Shown here: one piece after another, positions 43,260-52,248 of the stretch
Layout of the letters: each line of letters begins with the position of its first letter
Position numbering within the stretch: position 1 is the first letter of the stretch
The notes under the pieces: generated by a model
The model's input: the letters and a program-made list of their open reading frames with translations, nothing else
Database searches by the model: none
Told to the model about the DNA's origin: nothing
Source of the DNA: Trinickia acidisoli
Lineage (GTDB): Bacteria; Pseudomonadota; Gammaproteobacteria; Burkholderiales; Burkholderiaceae
DNA length: 64,000 nucleotides
NCBI RefSeq assembly: GCF_017315725.1
Contig: NZ_JAFLRG010000001.1
Span: 3,286,001 to 3,350,000, forward strand
Direction: 5' to 3'
Program-made: the position numbers and the translations under genes

Positions 43260-44690
43260 ATGCTTGGTTCGATTCGTTCCCTTCTGCATCTTCGCCGCGC
43301 TGCATCGTACCGTTCGATCGCGGCGGTTGCGACGCTCGTGTGCGCCGTCGCGTGTCTTTCGCTGATGGCAACGCCCGCGCTCGCGGCCGGTGATGTCGGC
43401 GGCGTGCTGAACATTGCAGCCGGCGGCGGCGAGCTGGTGCAGCTACCGGCGGCTGCCGTTGCCGTTTTCGTCGCCGATCCGGACGTCGCCGACGTTCACG
43501 TCCCCAATCCGCGTACGGTGTTCGTCCTCGGCAAAAAGGCCGGCACGACGACGCTGTTCGCACTCGGCGCCGACAACCGTCCGATTTTGCGCAAGACGAT
43601 CAACGTCTCCATGGATACGGCGTCGATTCAGCGGCTGCTCGACGCGCGCTTCCCGCAATGGCGCCTCACGGTGACGAGCGCGCCCGGTTCGCTGATGGTG
43701 AGCGGGCGCGTGCCGAGCCCGGCCGATGCCGACGCCATCGCGCAAACGTTGAAACCGTATCTGCACGGCGAGGAAGCGCTCGTCAATCGGCTGACGCTCG
43801 CGCAACCGATCCAAGTCCACCTGCGCGTGCGCATCACCGAGGTCGATCGCAACGTCACACAGCAGTTGGGCATCAACTGGAGCGCGCTCGGTTCGAGCGG
43901 CAACTTTGTCGGCGGCCTCTTCAACGGCCGCACGCTCTTCAGTACGACCTCGGGTACGACGGAGAACCTGTTCAATCTGTCGCCCACAGGCGCGTTCTCC
44001 GTCCTCGGCGGCTTTCACACCAATAACACTTCAATCGATGGCGTACTCGATGCGCTCGACCAGGAAGGGTTGATCACGATGCTCGCCGAGCCGAACCTCA
44101 CGGCAATGTCGGGACAAACTGCGAGCTTCCTCGCGGGCGGGGAATTCCCGATTCCCGTCGCGCAAGATACGACGGGTGCGATCACGATCGAATTCAAGCC
44201 GTACGGCGTCTCGCTCGATTTCACGCCGACAGTGCTCGCGAACAACCGCATCAGCCTCAAGGTACGACCCGAAGTCAGCGAAATCGATCCGAACAACAGC
44301 GTGACGACCGGCTCGATCAAAGTGCCCGCGCTGACGGTGCGCCGCGTCGAAACGACGGTCGAACTCTCGAGCGGCCAAAGCTTCGCGATCGGCGGCCTGC
44401 TGCAAAGCAACAGCAGCGACGTGCTCTCGGAATTGCCCGGCCTCGCCCGGCTGCCGGTGCTCGGCAAGTTGTTCTCGTCGAAGAACTATCAGAACAACAA
44501 GTCGGAGATCGTCGTCATCGTGACGCCGTATATCGTGCAGCCGGTCGGCCCCGGGCAAGCGCACGACGTACTCGACAGCGTGACGCATCCAAGCAGCGAC
44601 GTCGAGTTCGCGCTGCAGCGCTCGCTCGGTATCGATCCGCTCGCGGGCGACGCGCCGAGGCTCGTCGGCGCCGCCGGCTTCGTCTATTGA
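43260..44690 (+). CDS. rcpA: Type II/III-like secretin RcpA/CpaC
   Basis: 476 residues, outer-membrane channel of the Tad pilus. Signal peptide to about residue 42 (LSLMATPALAA). N-terminal pilus-secretin domain (VFVADPDVADVHVPNPRTVF), a BON-like middle, and the C-terminal secretin core with ALDQEGLITMLAEPNLTAMS, then GEFPIPVAQ and VELSSGQSFAIGGLL. Complete. Confidence 0.95.
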   Translation: MLGSIRSLLHLRRAASYRSIAAVATLVCAVACLSLMATPALAAGDVGGVLNIAAGGGELVQLPAAAVAVFVADPDVADVHVPNPRTVFVLGKKAGTTTLFALGADNRPILRKTINVSMDTASIQRLLDARFPQWRLTVTSAPGSLMVSGRVPSPADADAIAQTLKPYLHGEEALVNRLTLAQPIQVHLRVRITEVDRNVTQQLGINWSALGSSGNFVGGLFNGRTLFSTTSGTTENLFNLSPTGAFSVLGGFHTNNTSIDGVLDALDQEGLITMLAEPNLTAMSGQTASFLAGGEFPIPVAQDTTGAITIEFKPYGVSLDFTPTVLANNRISLKVRPEVSEIDPNNSVTTGSIKVPALTVRRVETTVELSSGQSFAIGGLLQSNSSDVLSELPGLARLPVLGKLFSSKNYQNNKSEIVVIVTPYIVQPVGPGQAHDVLDSVTHPSSDVEFALQRSLGIDPLAGDAPRLVGAAGFVY

Positions 44691-44703
44691 ACGGAGAGCA
44701 TCG

Positions 44704-45108
44704 ATGCGCAATCCCTTAGTCATCCTAATCATCTTCGCGGCGGCAACGATCGTCTTCGGAATGGGGCTCTCGGGCTGCATGTCGGAACATCCGCCGCTCG
44801 GCATGCCCGACGACTCCGTCATCGGCTTTACCGCCGCGGACGGTGGCCGCGCGATTCCCCCGCAATGCGACCAACTGAATCAGCCGTCGCACATGGTCGA
44901 CGCGGGTCAGGGCCGCCCCGGCGTCGAATTCGGCTGCGCGACCTACTCGAATTTGGCTGCCATGCTCGTGCGACCGGCCGACCTCGTCGCACCGATCCCG
45001 TATGCGGGTGCCGATGCGGCGCTCGGTGCGAGCGCCGTGCGCGCCTATGAGGAAGGCCGCGCGCAGCCGCTTCGGTCGACATCGACGACGACGACGGTCA
45101 CGCACTGA
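44704..45108 (+). CDS. Short CpaD-like pilus lipoprotein
   Basis: 134 residues. Lipobox GMGLSGC gives a lipidated Cys at about 25. The most conserved part is VEFGCATYSNLAAMLVRPAD, which resembles the end of CpaD proteins (GCATxxNLAAxVAxPxDL). CpaD is usually over 200 residues, so this is a short form that keeps the C-terminal motif. Its place between rcpA and tadZ is that of CpaD/RcpB. Probably an outer-membrane lipoprotein assisting the secretin. Confidence 0.78.
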   Translation: MRNPLVILIIFAAATIVFGMGLSGCMSEHPPLGMPDDSVIGFTAADGGRAIPPQCDQLNQPSHMVDAGQGRPGVEFGCATYSNLAAMLVRPADLVAPIPYAGADAALGASAVRAYEEGRAQPLRSTSTTTTVTH

Positions 45109-45132
45109 GGACTACTAAGGACTACTAAGGAC
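45108..45132 (+). repeat. 10-bp tandem repeat at the tadZ ribosome site
   Basis: AGGACTACTA occurs twice (45108-45117 and 45118-45127) and starts a third time as AGGAC. Each unit contains AGGA, so there are three Shine-Dalgarno-like sequences ahead of ATG 45141; the last is spaced 9 nt from it. Copy number could alter initiation. Confidence 0.7.
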
Positions 45133-45140
45133 GCTACGCC

Positions 45141-46367
45141 ATGGGTGCTTTCGATCTGCGCTCCACCAAAGGCCGCGCACAGCCGCTCGCGACCGATCGC
45201 ATCGTCGCGGTGCTCGCCGATGCGAGCAGCGAGGAAGTCGTCAGAAATCTCATGCTCGACCAGGGCATCGCCCACGCATTCGTCACGCGCGGCGCAATCG
45301 GGGATGCCGTCGAGCTGATGCGCGGCCTGCCTCATTCGCCGCGGCATCTGCTCGTGGACGTCTCGGGTTCGTCGATGCCCATCTCCGATCTGATGCGGCT
45401 CGCCGAGGTTGTCGATCCGTCGGTCAGCGTCGTCGTCATCGGCGATCACAACGACGTGGGCCTGTTCCGCTCGCTGCTGCGCATGGGCGTGCAGGACTAC
45501 CTCGTCAAGCCGCTGACCGTCGAGCTGGTCCAGCGTGCGCTGAGCGCCGCCGATCCGTCCGCCGCCGCGCGCGCCGGCAAGGCGATCGGCTTCATCGGCG
45601 CCCGCGGCGGCGTCGGCGTCACGACGATCGCCACCTCTCTCGCGCGCCACCTCGCCGACAAGACGCGCCGCCGGATCGCCTACGTCGATCTCGATCTGCA
45701 CGGCGGCGCGGCGGCGTCGATGTTCGGCATCGCGATGAACAACGGCCTCTCGGAGTTGCTGCAGAACACGCAACGGCTCGATCAGCAGCTCATCCATCAG
45801 ACCGTCGTCGCCCAAAGCGATCGCCTGTTCGTGCTCGGCGCCGAGCTGCCCTACGATCAGCCGCTCACGCTGCGCCCGGGGACGGTCGGCGAACTCGTCG
45901 CTGCGCTCAAGCGCCACTTTCATTACGTCATCCTCGATCTGCCGCAGCGGTCCGGCACGCTGGTCGACGAAACGCTCGACGCGTGCGAGACGATCCACGT
46001 CGTGGCCGATCGCTCCGTGCACGCCGCGCGCGAGACGGCACGGCTTTGCCGCTTCGCCGAAGGGCGCCCTGCCGATGCGGCCGTATCGGTACTGCTCAAC
46101 AATGCGCAGCAGCCCGTGCGCGGACGCGTCGCGCAGGCCGACTTCGTCCACGCGCTCGGCCGCGCATCGGTACACGAGTTTCCCTACGAGCCGCAAGCGC
46201 TCGCGCTCGCCGAGAATCTCGGCGAGGCAATGGCCGAAGGAAAGCATTCGGCGTTCGCGCACGCCGTGATCGCACTCGCCGATGCCATCACCGGATCGGA
46301 TGCGCCGGCCGTCGCGGCGCGCTCGCCCTGGTATGCACGCCTGCTGTCGAAGCGGAGCACTGCATGA
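45141..46367 (+). CDS. tadZ: Pilus assembly ATPase TadZ/CpaE
   Basis: 408 residues. An N-terminal receiver-like domain (about 15-130) precedes a ParA/MinD-like ATPase domain with the Walker A region FIGARGGVGVTTIATSLARH. The canonical Lys residues of this loop are replaced (VGVTT), a common trait of TadZ proteins. It positions the Tad machine at the pole in other species. It overlaps tadA by 4 nt. Confidence 0.93.
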   Translation: MGAFDLRSTKGRAQPLATDRIVAVLADASSEEVVRNLMLDQGIAHAFVTRGAIGDAVELMRGLPHSPRHLLVDVSGSSMPISDLMRLAEVVDPSVSVVVIGDHNDVGLFRSLLRMGVQDYLVKPLTVELVQRALSAADPSAAARAGKAIGFIGARGGVGVTTIATSLARHLADKTRRRIAYVDLDLHGGAAASMFGIAMNNGLSELLQNTQRLDQQLIHQTVVAQSDRLFVLGAELPYDQPLTLRPGTVGELVAALKRHFHYVILDLPQRSGTLVDETLDACETIHVVADRSVHAARETARLCRFAEGRPADAAVSVLLNNAQQPVRGRVAQADFVHALGRASVHEFPYEPQALALAENLGEAMAEGKHSAFAHAVIALADAITGSDAPAVAARSPWYARLLSKRSTA

Positions 46368-47872
46368 TGTTCGGGCGCCGGAGCGATACGCCGCCGATCG
46401 CGAAGCAAGCAAGCGTCGCGACCGAGGCCGCGCCGCTCGATACCGCACCTCGCGCGAATGCAAGCACGGGCTCGAACTTTAGCGACGCGGCGAGCTCCGG
46501 CGCAAGGCATGCGGCGGCGAGCGCCGCACCCGCGGGGCTTTCGAGCGCCCCCGACGCGGAGCAACGGTTGGTGCCGGCCCCCGCCTCGTTACCGGCCGAC
46601 CGCCATGAGGCGCTGATTCGCTCCGATACGTTCAAGACGATTCGCTCGGCGGTGTTCGCGTCGATGAACATGTCGGCCGCACTAATGATGTCTCGCGCGC
46701 ACGTGCGGGAGGGCATCGAGCAGATCGCTGCCGAGACGATCGCGCGCGAACGGTTGACGATCACGCTCGCCGAGCAGGCGCTCGTCGTCGACGAGATGCT
46801 CAACGACATGTTCGGCGTCGGCCCGATCGAACCGTTGCTCGCCGACGAGAAAGTCACCGACATCCTCGTCAACGGCCCCGATCAAGTCTACGTCGAACGA
46901 GGCGGCCGACTCGAGCTGACCCCACTCAAGTTTCGCGACAACGCACACGTCGTCAACGTCGCGCAGCGCATTGCCGCGGCCGTCGGCCGGCGCGTCGACG
47001 AAAGCAGCCCGCTCGTCGACGCGCGCCTCGCCGACGGCAGCCGCGTCAACGTCGTGTTGCCGCCGATCGCCTTGCGCGGCGCATCGATCTCGATTCGTAA
47101 GTTCGCCAAGCGCAACATCACGCTGACGCGCATGGCCCAGCAAGGCAACATCTCGCCCGCGATGGTCGAGGTGTTGCGCATCGCGAGCGCGTGCCGCCTG
47201 AATATCGTCATCTCGGGCGGAACGGGATCGGGCAAGACGACGCTGCTCAATGCGCTGTCGAACTTTATCGATCCGCACGAGCGCATCGTGACGATCGAAG
47301 ACGCGGCCGAGCTCCAATTGCAGCAGCCGCATGTCGTGAGTCTCGAAACGCGGCCCGAGAACAGCGAGGGGCTTGGCGGAATCTCGCAGCGCGATCTCGT
47401 TCGCAACGCGCTGCGGATGCGCCCCGACCGCATCATTCTCGGCGAGACGCGCGGCACCGAAGCGTTCGACGTGCTGCAAGCGATGAACACGGGCCACGAC
47501 GGCTCGATGACGACGATCCATGCGAATACGCCGCGCGATGCGATCACGCGGCTGGAAAGTATGGTGATGATGGCCAACGGTAACCTGCCGCTCATCTCGA
47601 TCCGCCGGCAGATCGCGAGCGCCGTGCACATGATTTTGCAGGTGGAGCGCATGCGCGACGGCATGCGGCGCATCACGCGCGTCACGGAAATCTCGGGTAT
47701 GGAGGGTGACATCGTCATCACGCAAGACCTGTTCACCTTCCGCTTCAACGCCAGCGCCTACGAGGAGCAAGTGCACGGCACGTTCGAATCGTCGTCGCTG
47801 CGGCCGGCCTTCGCGCAACGCGCCGCCTATTACGGTCTCGAAGACCAGTTGATCGGAGCGATGCAATCGTGA
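46364..47872 (+). CDS. tadA: Pilus extension/retraction ATPase TadA/CpaF
   Basis: About 502 residues, secretion NTPase of the VirB11/TadA group. Walker A ISGGTGSGKTTLLNALSNF, Asp box IVTIEDAAELQLQQPHVV, Walker B and His box MRPDRIILGETRGTEAFDVL and GHDGSMTTIHANTPRDA. The N-terminal 85 residues are variable and Ala/Ser-rich. ATG 46364 overlaps the tadZ stop. Powers pilus assembly. Confidence 0.95.
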   Translation: MMFGRRSDTPPIAKQASVATEAAPLDTAPRANASTGSNFSDAASSGARHAAASAAPAGLSSAPDAEQRLVPAPASLPADRHEALIRSDTFKTIRSAVFASMNMSAALMMSRAHVREGIEQIAAETIARERLTITLAEQALVVDEMLNDMFGVGPIEPLLADEKVTDILVNGPDQVYVERGGRLELTPLKFRDNAHVVNVAQRIAAAVGRRVDESSPLVDARLADGSRVNVVLPPIALRGASISIRKFAKRNITLTRMAQQGNISPAMVEVLRIASACRLNIVISGGTGSGKTTLLNALSNFIDPHERIVTIEDAAELQLQQPHVVSLETRPENSEGLGGISQRDLVRNALRMRPDRIILGETRGTEAFDVLQAMNTGHDGSMTTIHANTPRDAITRLESMVMMANGNLPLISIRRQIASAVHMILQVERMRDGMRRITRVTEISGMEGDIVITQDLFTFRFNASAYEEQVHGTFESSSLRPAFAQRAAYYGLEDQLIGAMQS

Positions 47873-48855
47873 GGCCCGCCGATGTCGTCGCAGCCGCTGC
47901 GTTTTTCACGATCGTCATCGTGGGACTCATCGCGCGTTCGCTGCGCGAGATGATGCGGCGCCGACCCGCGCCGCGGATTGCCCAGCGCGTCGGCGCACTG
48001 CGCGACCCGCATGCCGCGAACCGCCAAACGTCGAGCGCGAAGCCATCGCACCAACTCGTGAGCCTCGGTCGCCGTCCCGGCGACGAACTCGCTTGGCTGG
48101 CGTGGCTGCGCGCGAAGCGGCAGCGGGTCGAGACGCTGGCCGGGCGCGCGGGCGTGCGCGCCATCGTCATCGTCGCATTGTCGACAGCCTTGGCCGTGCT
48201 CGGCGCAACGTCGCTCGCCGGGTTGCCGCTCTGGGTTCGTCTGCTTGCTTGCGGCATAGCGGTGCCTGTCGCCACGCGCACCGCCTATGCGTTCATCATC
48301 ACACGCTTCAAGCAGCGCTTCTTGGCCGTGTTTCCCGACACCCTCGACCTGATCATCCGCGCCGTGCGGGCCGGTATTCCGGCGGTTCAGGCCATCTGCA
48401 CGGCCGGCGTCGAAAGCGAGGAGCCCGTGCGCTCGACGTTCCGCGCGATGGGCGATGCGCTGCTCGTCGGCGGCGACGTCAAGGACGTGCTCGAGCAAGC
48501 CGCCGAGCGCTTGCAGCTCGCCGACTTTTCGTTCTTCGCCGTCTGCCTCGTCCTGCAGCGCGAGACGGGCGGCAATCTCGCCGAGACGCTCGAGAATCTC
48601 GCGGCCATCGTGCGCACGCGGCGCGACATTCGCGCCAAGACGAGGGCGCTCACGGCCGAAGGACGCATCTCGAGCAAGATCATTTCGGGTGTGCCGTTCT
48701 TCATCATGGGCTTTCTCTACATCGTCAATCGGCCCTACGTGTCGCTGCTGTTCGATACGCGCGCGGGCCATAAGATGCTGACCCTCGCGGCCGTCCTCTT
48801 GACGATCGGGCTCGTACTGATCCGCAAGATCGCCAACTTGGATACCTCTCGATGA
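47869..48855 (+). CDS. tadB: Tad inner-membrane platform protein TadB
   Basis: 328 residues, type II secretion F family. Hydrophobic helices at the N-terminus (VVAAAAFFTIVIVGLIA), at about 100-145 and at the C-terminus flank the cytoplasmic F domain (FPDTLDLIIRAVRAGIPAVQ and VCLVLQRETGGNLAETLENL). Starts with GTG overlapping the tadA stop in GTGA and ends in ATGA with tadC. Confidence 0.93.
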   Translation: MRPADVVAAAAFFTIVIVGLIARSLREMMRRRPAPRIAQRVGALRDPHAANRQTSSAKPSHQLVSLGRRPGDELAWLAWLRAKRQRVETLAGRAGVRAIVIVALSTALAVLGATSLAGLPLWVRLLACGIAVPVATRTAYAFIITRFKQRFLAVFPDTLDLIIRAVRAGIPAVQAICTAGVESEEPVRSTFRAMGDALLVGGDVKDVLEQAAERLQLADFSFFAVCLVLQRETGGNLAETLENLAAIVRTRRDIRAKTRALTAEGRISSKIISGVPFFIMGFLYIVNRPYVSLLFDTRAGHKMLTLAAVLLTIGLVLIRKIANLDTSR

Positions 48856-49781
48856 AGCTGACCGACGTTTGGATGAATCTCGGGCTCGTCGCGCTGCTTG
48901 CGGTCGCAACGCTCTGGCTCGTGCTGCGCGGGGCAAGTGTGCGTTCGCGAATCGCGCAGCGCGTGCGGCACGGCATCATTCGGGCAAACGCCGCGCCGGG
49001 ACGAAACATGCCGCAGCAGCTAGCCCATCGCGTCGCGACGCTTGGCGAGCGGATGCCCATCTTCGACGCCGCCGAGCGCGGCAAACTTGCGACCCGACTG
49101 GCGAGCGCGGGCTTTCGCGACGCGCGGTCGGTCTCGATCCTCGCTGGCCTCAAGATCGTCTGCGGAGCCTGTCTCGCGCTCGGTGCGATCGTGCTCGCGC
49201 CGCATATTCCGCGCATCGGCGGCCACTTCGTGCTGCGGCTGTTGATGATGGCCGCCGCGTTCGTCATCGGCATGATGCTGCCCGAGCTCGCGCTCGCCTC
49301 CGCGATCAAGCATCGCCAGCGCGCCATCGCGATCGCGCTGCCCGATGCGCTCGATCTGCTCGTGATCTGCACGAACGCGGGCAACAGCCTCGTCGTCGCC
49401 ATCAAACGCGTCGCTGCCGAACTGAGCACGATCTGCCCCGCGCTCGCCGACGAACTATCGCTCACCGCCGACGAGTTGCAGATCGGCGGCGACAGCGCGA
49501 GCGCGCTGAATGCGATGGCCGCACGCATCGGCTTGACGTCGATGCGTGCCCTCGTCACGACGCTCGTGCAATCGCAACAGTACGGCACGCCGATCACACA
49601 ATCGCTGCGGATGCTGTCGCGCACCGAACGGGCGATGCAAATCGTAGCGCTCGAAGAAAAGGCCGCGAAACTCGCGCCGAAGATGACGCTGCCGATGATG
49701 CTCTTCATCATGCCGACCGTTGCGTTGATCGCGGCAGGGCCGGCCATCATCCGGCTCATCGCGGTGTTTCACCATCATTGA
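48852..49781 (+). CDS. tadC: Tad inner-membrane platform protein TadC
   Basis: 309 residues, second type II secretion F family protein. ALPDALDLLVICTNAGNSLV and LVTTLVQSQQYGTPITQSLR are the F-domain motifs; hydrophobic segments occur near the N-terminus, in the middle, and at the end (LPMMLFIMPTVALIAAGPAI). Pairs with TadB around the TadA ATPase. It overlaps tadB by 4 nt. Confidence 0.93.
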   Translation: MKLTDVWMNLGLVALLAVATLWLVLRGASVRSRIAQRVRHGIIRANAAPGRNMPQQLAHRVATLGERMPIFDAAERGKLATRLASAGFRDARSVSILAGLKIVCGACLALGAIVLAPHIPRIGGHFVLRLLMMAAAFVIGMMLPELALASAIKHRQRAIAIALPDALDLLVICTNAGNSLVVAIKRVAAELSTICPALADELSLTADELQIGGDSASALNAMAARIGLTSMRALVTTLVQSQQYGTPITQSLRMLSRTERAMQIVALEEKAAKLAPKMTLPMMLFIMPTVALIAAGPAIIRLIAVFHHH

Positions 49782-49807
49782 CGATCGATAGAATCGTGGG
49801 AGGTTTC

Positions 49808-50710
49808 ATGCGTTCGATCCCCATGCCTTCGCGGCGCCTGCTGATCGGCGCGGTCACGCTCGGCGCACTCGTTGCCGGCTCGCTGACGGGCTGCGCGAAC
49901 GGACCGCGTATCGAAACGCGGCCCGTCGTTTCCGAACGTGGCGTGGATAAGAGCACCGATCTGCGCATTGCCGAAACCGCGCTCGAAAGCGGCGACACGC
50001 AACTTGCGGCATCCCTGTTCGAAAAGGCGCTCAAGGCCGATCCGAACTCGCTGCGCGCCGAACTCGGTTTTGCGGACGCGATCTACCAAGCGGGCGACCT
50101 CGCGCGCGCCGGCGTGCTCTACGCTCACGTTGCCGCCACCGCCCCCGACGATCCGCGCGCGCAACTCGGGCTCGCGCGCGTCGCACTGCGCGAGCGCCGT
50201 CTAGACGACGCCGTTGCGCGCTATCGTCGTCTCGTCGACGCGTATCCCGACAACGCGGTCGCGGCCGAAGGTCTTGGCGCCGCGCTCGATCTGCAGGGTA
50301 ACCATGGCCAAGCGCAGGCGGTCTACCGTGCGGCGCTCGCGCGCCATCCGGAGGCGCAGGGCTTGAAAACGAATCTCGGCCTCTCGCTGATCCTCGATCG
50401 ACACGCACGCGAAGGCGCGAACGTGCTGCTCGACGTCGCGGGCCTGCCCGATGCTCCCCCGCAAGCGCGCGAGAACCTTGCACTCGCCTATGGCGTACTC
50501 GGCAACGGGGAAGCGGCCAAGCGCATTCTCACCGCCGACATGCCGGCGGTATCGGCCGAGGACAACTTGCTCTTCTATCGAAACCTGCGCGCGCGGTGGT
50601 CGAACCAAGGCGCGTCATCCGATGCGTCCGGTCGCGTGGGCAGCGGCGGCGCGGTGCACGCGCAGTCGGTACCGTCGGCACACATCTCCCCTCAAGGCAC
50701 GCTCGAATGA
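49808..50710 (+). CDS. tadD: TPR lipoprotein TadD
   Basis: About 300 residues. Lipobox in LVAGSLTGCANG gives an N-terminal lipid anchor. Tetratricopeptide repeats run from about 50 to 240 (for example AETALESGDTQLAASLFEKA and AEGLGAALDLQGNHGQAQAV). TadD is needed for secretin assembly or stability in other Tad systems. GGGAGG precedes ATG 49808. It overlaps tadE by 4 nt. Confidence 0.9.
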   Translation: MRSIPMPSRRLLIGAVTLGALVAGSLTGCANGPRIETRPVVSERGVDKSTDLRIAETALESGDTQLAASLFEKALKADPNSLRAELGFADAIYQAGDLARAGVLYAHVAATAPDDPRAQLGLARVALRERRLDDAVARYRRLVDAYPDNAVAAEGLGAALDLQGNHGQAQAVYRAALARHPEAQGLKTNLGLSLILDRHAREGANVLLDVAGLPDAPPQARENLALAYGVLGNGEAAKRILTADMPAVSAEDNLLFYRNLRARWSNQGASSDASGRVGSGGAVHAQSVPSAHISPQGTLE

Positions 50711-51135
50711 ACCGCCTGGCACGCCTTGCCTCGAACGAACGCGGCGTCGCGGCGCTCGAGTTCGTGCTCGTGTTTCCGTTCCTCATGACGGTCTTGTTCG
50801 GCATCGTCGACACCAGCCTGCTTTTGTGCGACAAGGCCGTCATCACGAACGCGAGCCGCGAGGCCGCGCGTGCGGGTGTCGTCGTGCGCGTGCCGCAGCT
50901 CGCCGCGAGCGACGTCGCGAACGTCGCGCTCGCCTATACGCAGAACAATCTGGTGACGGGCGGCACGGCCACGACGCCCGTCGTCACCGTCGATCAGTCG
51001 GCCGGCACCTCGCCGGGAGACCCGCTCACGGTCACCGTCACTTATACGTATGACGGCCTCGTGCTCGGCTCGGCACTGAGCTCGCTGACGGGTCCCGTGA
51101 CCGTCACCGCGACGACGGTCATGAACTATGAGTAG
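50707..51135 (+). CDS. tadE: TadE-like pseudopilin
   Basis: About 142 residues. ERGVAALEFVLVFPFLMTVL is the TadE-like prepilin motif (Gly, then Glu at +5, hydrophobic helix), so TadV should process it. The rest is a small extracytoplasmic domain ending TATTVMNYE. Translationally coupled to tadD by ATGA and overlapping tadG by 8 nt. Confidence 0.92.
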   Translation: MNRLARLASNERGVAALEFVLVFPFLMTVLFGIVDTSLLLCDKAVITNASREAARAGVVVRVPQLAASDVANVALAYTQNNLVTGGTATTPVVTVDQSAGTSPGDPLTVTVTYTYDGLVLGSALSSLTGPVTVTATTVMNYE

Positions 51136-52174
51136 ACGCGCGCGGCGCCCCTCGCATCGCCTTTCGCCGCGCGGCCGGCAACGCGGATCGGTGCCGCTTT
51201 GGTTCGTGCTCACCGTGGCGATCTTGCTGACATTCGGCGCATTCGCCGTCGATCTGCCGCGTGTCGCGACCGTCAGCAACGAATTGCAGAACGCGGCAGA
51301 CGCGGCCGCGCTCGCGGGTGCCGCAGATCTCATCGACAGCAGCAGCGGACCGGATTGGGCCGACGCCGCCAGCGAGACGAGCGCGGCCGTTTCGCTGAAC
51401 GCGTCGGACGGTACGACACTGACCGTCGGCAGCGTGCAAGCGGGGTTCTGGAATCTGACGGGTTCGCCCTCGACGCTCGAAGCACAGACGATCACGCCCG
51501 GCCTCTACGACGTGCCCGCCGTGCAGGTCACGGTCACGCGCAGCGCAGGCCAGAACGGCGGCGCCGTCAATCTGCTGCTCGGCGGCTTTCTCGACCTGCT
51601 GAGCGCGCCGGCGAGCGCCACGGCCGTGGCGGTTGCCGCCGCGCCGTCGACGGTCGATTCAGGCGGCATCTTTCCGATGGTCATCGATCAATGCGTGCTG
51701 GATCAGTACTGGGACGCGACAACGAACGAACCGACGATCGATCCGGCGACCGGAAATCCCTATGAATTCGAGATCGGCAACGGACAGCTTTACGGCTCGA
51801 GTTGCGAAGCGGGGCAATGGACGTCGTTCCTCATCAACGCGAACGATGTGCCGACCGTGCGCGGCCTCATCGCATCGGGCAATCCCTCACCGCTTTCGAT
51901 CGGCGACGACATTTGGATCGAGCCCGGCGTGAAGACGACGCTCTACAGCAGCGTGCCCGTCGGCGTGACGATCGTCGTGCCTGTCGCCGAGCAAATCATC
52001 ACGCACAGCTACGTGCCGATCGTCGCGTTCGCGGCGTTCTACGTCGATGGGTCATACGGCGGCAGCCAAAAGTATATCGAGGGACATTTCGTCGGCGGCT
52101 ATCGGATCCCCGTGCAATCGTGGGGCGTCGGGCCCAACTATGGGGCTTACGTGGCGCCGCGTCTCGCGCTCTGA
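51128..52174 (+). CDS. tadG: TadG-like pilus protein
   Basis: 348 residues. N-terminal membrane helix VPLWFVLTVAILLTFGAFAV and the TadG-type stretch VATVSNELQNAADAAALAGA are conserved. The extracytoplasmic part is long and polar with a Gly-rich end; I see no von Willebrand factor domain, which some TadG proteins carry. Last gene of the Tad operon; converges on the efflux operon. Confidence 0.88.
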   Translation: MSRRARRPSHRLSPRGRQRGSVPLWFVLTVAILLTFGAFAVDLPRVATVSNELQNAADAAALAGAADLIDSSSGPDWADAASETSAAVSLNASDGTTLTVGSVQAGFWNLTGSPSTLEAQTITPGLYDVPAVQVTVTRSAGQNGGAVNLLLGGFLDLLSAPASATAVAVAAAPSTVDSGGIFPMVIDQCVLDQYWDATTNEPTIDPATGNPYEFEIGNGQLYGSSCEAGQWTSFLINANDVPTVRGLIASGNPSPLSIGDDIWIEPGVKTTLYSSVPVGVTIVVPVAEQIITHSYVPIVAFAAFYVDGSYGGSQKYIEGHFVGGYRIPVQSWGVGPNYGAYVAPRLAL

Positions 52175-52186
52175 CTTCGAAAGGAC

Positions 52187-52221
52187 AAAAAAAACCGGTG
52201 AGCGTGTGAGCTCGCCGGTTT
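52187..52221 (-). terminator. Intrinsic terminator of the RND efflux operon
   Basis: Read leftward: stem AAACCGGCGAGC/GCTCACCGGTTT (52210-52221 with 52192-52203, one wobble pair), 6-nt loop, then a run of eight T. A classical terminator for the leftward operon. From the right-facing tadG side there is no T-run. Confidence 0.9.
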
Positions 52222-52248
52222 CGCCCAACGGCGACGCGAACCGATGCG

